This document shows, piece by piece, positions 22,284-25,243 of a stretch of 25,243 nt of DNA; position 1 is the stretch's first letter, and every line of letters starts with the position of its first letter. Made by a program: the position numbers and the translations under genes. The stretch comes from Planctomycetota bacterium. Lineage in GTDB: Bacteria; Planctomycetota; Planctomycetia; Pirellulales; Pirellulaceae. The DNA lies in the NCBI GenBank assembly GCA_026692885.1, contig JAPLNJ010001060.1, positions 1 through 25,243 on the forward strand, given 5' to 3'. The notes under the pieces are model-generated. The model ran no database searches, was not told the DNA's origin, and saw only the letters and a program-made list of their open reading frames with translations.

Positions 22284-23072
22284 CTAGCCGTATCGTCCCT
22301 CGACGTACATTTCGGTCCGCTCGTCCCTAGGATTAAAGAAGACCTGTGCTGTTTCGCCTTGCTCGATGACTTCCCCCAGGAGCATGAAGAAGCACTCGTC
22401 ACTCGCCCGGCGGGCCTGGGCCATGTTGTGAGTCACGATCACCACCGTGTACTTCTCGCGAAAGGTGTCGAGCAATTCCTCGATCTTGCCGGTGCCCGCG
22501 GCATCCAAGGCGGAACACGGCTCGTCCATCAGGATGACGCTTGGCTTTAGGGGCAGCAATCGGGCAATACAGAGTTTCTGCTGCTGTTCCAACGTCAGTT
22601 GCGTGGCCGACTTGTGCAGCCCGTCCTTGACGTCATCCCAGAGGTCGACCTCCCGCAAGGCGGTTTCTGCCATTTCGTCCAGTCGGCTGCGCGACAACTC
22701 GCCGCGACGCGTGTGCACACGAACGCCGAACAGCACATTCTTGTACACCGAGATGGGCAACGGATTGGGACGCTGAAACACCATCCCGACCGTTTTGCGC
22801 AACTCGCTGAGCGACACATCCGAGTCGTAGATGTTCTTGCCCAGGATCGTGACCTCGCCCGTGGTGGTCACGTTGCCGTAACGCTCGTTGATGCGGTTGA
22901 AGCAGCGCAGCAACGTCGTCTTGCCGCAGCCTGACGGCCCGATCAGACCGGTGATCAGCCCCTGCTTGATGCTCAGCGTGATGCCCTTCAGCGCGTGGAA
23001 CGTCCCGTACCGCAGGTTCAAGTCCAGGGTTTGAATACAGAGTCGGGTTGGCGGTTCTGTTCCGGTCGTCAT
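22284..23072 (-). CDS. pstB: PstB ATPase with degenerate signature motif
   Basis: 262 residues, phosphate ABC transporter ATPase. Intact: A-loop Tyr (LRYGTFHAL), Walker A GPSGCGKTT, Q-loop VGMVFQRPNPLP, Walker B VILMDEPCSALD, and the H-loop VTHN. The signature that is normally LSGGQQQRLCIAR reads QLTLEQQQKLCIAR, so Ser-Gly-Gly is Thr-Leu-Glu. I checked the codons: CTG ACG TTG GAA CAG. The helix after it (QQQKLCIARLL) is well conserved, so this is a specific change, not decay. The neighbouring pstB has the opposite defects, which points to an obligate heterodimer. The start ATG 23072 has only a weak ribosome site. It follows a 219-bp repeat-filled gap, unusual inside a pst operon, and is 20 bp from phoU. 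Confidence 0.9.
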   Translation of the reverse strand: MTTGTEPPTRLCIQTLDLNLRYGTFHALKGITLSIKQGLITGLIGPSGCGKTTLLRCFNRINERYGNVTTTGEVTILGKNIYDSDVSLSELRKTVGMVFQRPNPLPISVYKNVLFGVRVHTRRGELSRSRLDEMAETALREVDLWDDVKDGLHKSATQLTLEQQQKLCIARLLPLKPSVILMDEPCSALDAAGTGKIEELLDTFREKYTVVIVTHNMAQARRASDECFFMLLGEVIEQGETAQVFFNPRDERTEMYVEGRYG

Positions 23073-23090
23073 GCTGTCGATCTAGTGTAG

Positions 23091-23130
23091 GGTGGGCTGT
23101 GCCCACCACAAGCTGCCGCAGCTGGTGGGC
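23091..23130. repeat. REP-like overlapping palindromes
   Basis: GGTGGGC (23091-23097) TGT GCCCACC (23101-23107) is a perfect short hairpin. The second arm can instead pair with a later copy: GCCCACCA...GCTG (23101-23115) with CAGCTGGTGGGC (23119-23130), a 12-bp stem with a 3-nt bulge and CCG loop. The two hairpins exclude each other. GTAGGGTGGGCTGTGCCCACC is a form that I know from dispersed repeats in many bacteria. It lies 18 bp upstream of the second pstB start. Confidence 0.6.
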
Positions 23131-23169
23131 CCAGCCCTCGACACCGCGTAACTCCTGACAGGGTAACTT

Positions 23170-23292
23170 AGGACCGGCGAATCAATAACTGTCGCAAGTA
23201 TAGTAGTCGTCACGCTCCGCCGTGACGACATGTCATCACGCGGAGCGTGATGACTACTTTGAAAACCCGACACCTATTGATTCGCCGGTCCT
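23170..23292. mobile_element. 123-bp MITE/BIME-like element of nested palindromes
   Basis: Outer arms of 18 bp are perfect inverted repeats: AGGACCGGCGAATCAATA (23170-23187) and its complement at 23275-23292. Inside lie two further palindromes: GTCGTCACG/CGTGACGAC around 23206-23229 and GTCATCACGC-GGA-GCGTGATGAC at 23232-23254, which also pair with each other as near-identical inverted copies flanked by AGTAGT/ACTACT. No coding capacity. The right arm ends at the first base of the upstream pstB stop codon. Structure and size fit a non-autonomous mobile element or a paired REP unit. Confidence 0.7.
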
Positions 23293-24044
23293 TATCCGAA
23301 GCCACCCGTGACGTACTGGTAGGTCAACGGGTTGTCCGGCTTCTCAAACATCTTCTCGGTTTCTCCGGCTTCGACCAACGTCCCGCTATTCAGGAAGGCC
23401 GTATAATCAGCCAGCCGGTGCGCCTGCTGGACCAAGTTGGTGACCAACACGATCGTCATCTCGTCCTTTAACTCCAGCAGCACATCCTCGATCTTCATCG
23501 TCGTTACCGGATCGATCGCGATCGAGAACTCGTCCAGGCAGAGAATTTCCGGTCGGTGCGACAGGGCCCGAGCCAAGGTCAATCGTTGTTGCTGACCGCC
23601 CGAAAGTTTGGTGCCCAGCGTCTGCAGGCGGTCCTTCACTTCCTCCCACAACACGGCCTGACGGAGGCAGTGTTCGACCAGGCCGTCCAGTTCCTGGCGG
23701 TCGTGCAACCCCGCCCGGCGGGGCGCGTAGGCCACGTTTTCGTAGACAGTCAGCGGCAGGCCGACCGGCAGCGGGAACACCATGCCCACACGCCGCCGCA
23801 GTTCGTAGACGTTCCGCAGACGATTCACGTCCTGGCCGGCCACCTGTACCAGGCCGGTCACCCGGGCCGACGGCACGAAATCGATCGTCCGATTGATGCA
23901 CTTGAGCAGGGTGGTCTTGCCGGAATTGGCCGGGCCGATGATGGCGAAAATCTGTCGTTCGGGGATCTGCAGGGTCACCTGACGGAGCGCCGCCCGCCCG
24001 CCGTAGGCGACCGTGACATCTCGGAATTCAACGTGCGGATTCAT
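23292..24044 (-). CDS. PstB-type ATPase lacking Q-loop Gln and H-loop His
   Basis: 250 residues, PstB family, paralogue of the next pstB. Intact: A-loop Tyr (VAYGGRAAL), Walker A GPANSGKTT, signature LSGGQQQRLTLARAL, and Walker B ILCLDE. Changed: the Q-loop reads VGMVFPLPVGLP (Gln to Pro, codon CCG), the H-loop reads VTNLVQQ (His to Asn, codon AAC), and DEP/SALD at the Walker B/D-loop reads DEFSIAID. The protein should bind ATP but its own site should hydrolyse poorly, while it can supply a proper signature motif to a partner. The partner with exactly the missing parts is encoded next in the operon. The gap to pstA is only 7 bp, with GGTGA just before the ATG. Confidence 0.88.
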   Translation of the reverse strand: MNPHVEFRDVTVAYGGRAALRQVTLQIPERQIFAIIGPANSGKTTLLKCINRTIDFVPSARVTGLVQVAGQDVNRLRNVYELRRRVGMVFPLPVGLPLTVYENVAYAPRRAGLHDRQELDGLVEHCLRQAVLWEEVKDRLQTLGTKLSGGQQQRLTLARALSHRPEILCLDEFSIAIDPVTTMKIEDVLLELKDEMTIVLVTNLVQQAHRLADYTAFLNSGTLVEAGETEKMFEKPDNPLTYQYVTGGFG

Positions 24045-24051
24045 CGGCGGC

Positions 24052-25011
24052 TCACCATTTCTTGCGCGACCGGAGATAGACCCGCAGCCCGATGGACAGG
24101 CTGTTGACCAACAGCACCAGCCCGATCAGCACCACGGCCGTGCCATACTGCAGTGCATCGGACGCTCCGGGGACCTGCGTGCAGAGGATAAACAGATGGT
24201 AGGACAAGGCCATGAATTGATCCTGCAGCCCAAACGGGACCCAGGATTCCCAGCCCGAGGGCGCCAGGGACACGGAGAAGGCGGCCCCGGTAAACAAGAT
24301 CGGGGCCGTTTCCCCTGCTGCACGGGCCACTTGCAAGATCACGCCCGTCAGGATGCCGCTAATCGAATTGGGCAGCACGATCGTGCGAATCGTCTGCCAC
24401 CGCGTGGCCCCCATGTTCCAGCAGGCTTCCCGGAAAGACATGGGCACCGCCGCCAGGGCTTCGCGCGAGCTAGTGATGATTACCGGCAGGGTCATCACGG
24501 CAATCGTACAGGACGCGGCCAGCAGGGAAGCACCCAGCTTGGCGAACACGACGAAAGCCCCAACCCCGAACAAGGCATGCACGATGCTGGGGACACCGGC
24601 CAGGTTCATCACCGCCAGGTTGATGATCCGGGTGACCCAGTTGTCACCCGCGTACTCGTTCAGGTAGACCCCCGCCAGCACGCCAATCGGCGCGGCAATC
24701 AGCAGCGAGAGCAACACCAGCAGGAACGTGCCGACCAGCGGCGCCCAGATGCCGCCCGCCGTCATGCCGTCTTGCGGGTTCGTGAACAGGAAGCTCCAGG
24801 ACAACACGGGCCAGGCTTTCACGACCAGGTAGCTCAGGATCGCGCCCAGCGGCAGGACGAGCGCCAGGGCCATCAGCAGGAAGATGGTCTTGGCAATGGT
24901 CTCCTTGCGTTGCTTCCAACGCTCGAAGTCGGTCGCCGTGAAGACCGCGTGGTCCGTGCTTGTGAACCGTTGATTGACGGGCAACAACGCGTCTTGATGC
25001 CGTTCAGTCAT
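24052..25011 (-). CDS. pstA: Phosphate ABC transporter permease PstA
   Basis: 319 residues from the ATG at 25011, preferred because GAGGTGG lies about 5-10 nt upstream; a GTG at 25020 would add three residues. Six membrane helices are visible (starting near TIFLLMALALVLPLGAI), with the cytoplasmic EAA loop EACWNMGATRWQTIRTIVLP that contacts the PstB ATPases, followed by ARAAGETAPILFTGAAF typical of PstA. The N-terminus has about 40 extra hydrophilic residues before the first helix, a little long for the family. It overlaps the end of pstC by 8 bp, so the two permeases are translationally coupled. With only one PstA and one PstC visible, the ATPase pair must serve a PstA/PstC heterodimer. Confidence 0.92.
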   Translation of the reverse strand: MTERHQDALLPVNQRFTSTDHAVFTATDFERWKQRKETIAKTIFLLMALALVLPLGAILSYLVVKAWPVLSWSFLFTNPQDGMTAGGIWAPLVGTFLLVLLSLLIAAPIGVLAGVYLNEYAGDNWVTRIINLAVMNLAGVPSIVHALFGVGAFVVFAKLGASLLAASCTIAVMTLPVIITSSREALAAVPMSFREACWNMGATRWQTIRTIVLPNSISGILTGVILQVARAAGETAPILFTGAAFSVSLAPSGWESWVPFGLQDQFMALSYHLFILCTQVPGASDALQYGTAVVLIGLVLLVNSLSIGLRVYLRSRKKW

Positions 25012-25243
25012 GGCTGCCACCTCGCCAGCCTTTCACGCACACGTCGGCGGTGAGATTGACCACGAAGGCCACGCCGAACAGCACCATGCCGATCACGAAC
25101 AGCACGCGATAATGATCGCCTCCGCTGACCGCTTCGCCGAGTTCCGCGGCGATAGTGGCCGTCAGCGTGCAGACCGGATCGGTCAGGTGGTGCGGAATCC
25201 GCACGGAATGCCCCGTGGCCATCAGCACGGCCATCGTCTCGCC
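25004..25243 (-). CDS. pstC: Phosphate ABC transporter permease PstC, C-terminal part
   Basis: The frame is open to the window edge and ends at TGA 25004-25006. The visible 79 residues (HHLTDPVCTLTATIAAELGE, then GGDHYRVLFVIGMVLFGVAF, VVNLTADVCVKGW) match the end of PstC: the 'TATIAAELGEA' periplasmic segment and the last membrane helix. The N-terminal part, the EAA loop and the rest of the operon (usually pstS) lie beyond the window. The stop overlaps the pstA start. Confidence 0.88.
   Translation of the reverse strand, partial: GETMAVLMATGHSVRIPHHLTDPVCTLTATIAAELGEAVSGGDHYRVLFVIGMVLFGVAFVVNLTADVCVKGWRGGSHD

Overview
The window most likely comes from a planctomycete (phylum Planctomycetota). 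The grounds are a DUF1559 pseudopilin-like gene followed by a small carboxypeptidase-regulatory-like lipoprotein, a Sus-independent cluster of many different secreted glycoside hydrolases, high GC, and intergenic palindromes of the kind that give 'EAPAEP/GSAGASP' translations. This is inferred from gene content; there is no rRNA in the window.

Positions 1-15583: a glycan-degradation cluster read leftwards. In transcription order: a GH95 gene with LamG-like N-terminus and a lost C-terminus; a GH116 enzyme carrying an inserted beta-sandwich-like domain; a fusion of an SGNH esterase with a GH36-like alpha-galactosidase; a full-length GH95-like enzyme; a sialate O-acetylesterase-like protein; a GH50-like protein that has lost part of its catalytic domain; and a GH172 (DUF2961) enzyme. 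Signal peptides are visible on nearly all, and three of the genes are coupled by 4-bp ATGA overlaps. The enzyme mix (fucosidase-type, alpha-galactosidase-type, beta-glycosidase-type, fructofuranosidase/arabinofuranosidase-type, plus two deacylases) suits a branched, acylated, probably fucosylated polysaccharide. The left end is a truncated glycerol dehydrogenase reading into the cluster.

Positions 15584-18375: a decayed, gene-poor zone. It holds an integrase-type transposase fragment, a frameshifted and truncated DUF1622 gene, a glycoside hydrolase remnant with an internal frame change, a three-copy 21-bp phased repeat next to a promoter with a perfect TATAAT, a diverged 28-nt-period repeat block, and a strong G-quadruplex motif.

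Positions 18376-21503: a DUF1559 gene interrupted by one in-frame TAA, its lipoprotein partner, a planctomycete-type palindromic repeat, adenylate kinase with a zinc-type LID, and a NUDIX hydrolase. A 14-bp motif, AACGTTATGATCAA, occurs in the same orientation about 112 bp upstream of both the DUF1559 and the NUDIX start codons.

Positions 21505-25243: the end of a phosphate uptake operon read leftwards: pstC (partial), pstA, a first pstB, a repeat-filled gap, a second pstB, phoU. The two PstB proteins have complementary defects. One keeps Walker A/B, Q-loop and H-loop but has lost the LSGGQ signature (LTLEQ); the other keeps LSGGQ but has lost the Q-loop Gln (Pro) and H-loop His (Asn). Together they would make a heterodimer with one working and one degenerate ATP site, as in asymmetric ABC exporters. 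I consider this the most interesting signal in the window.
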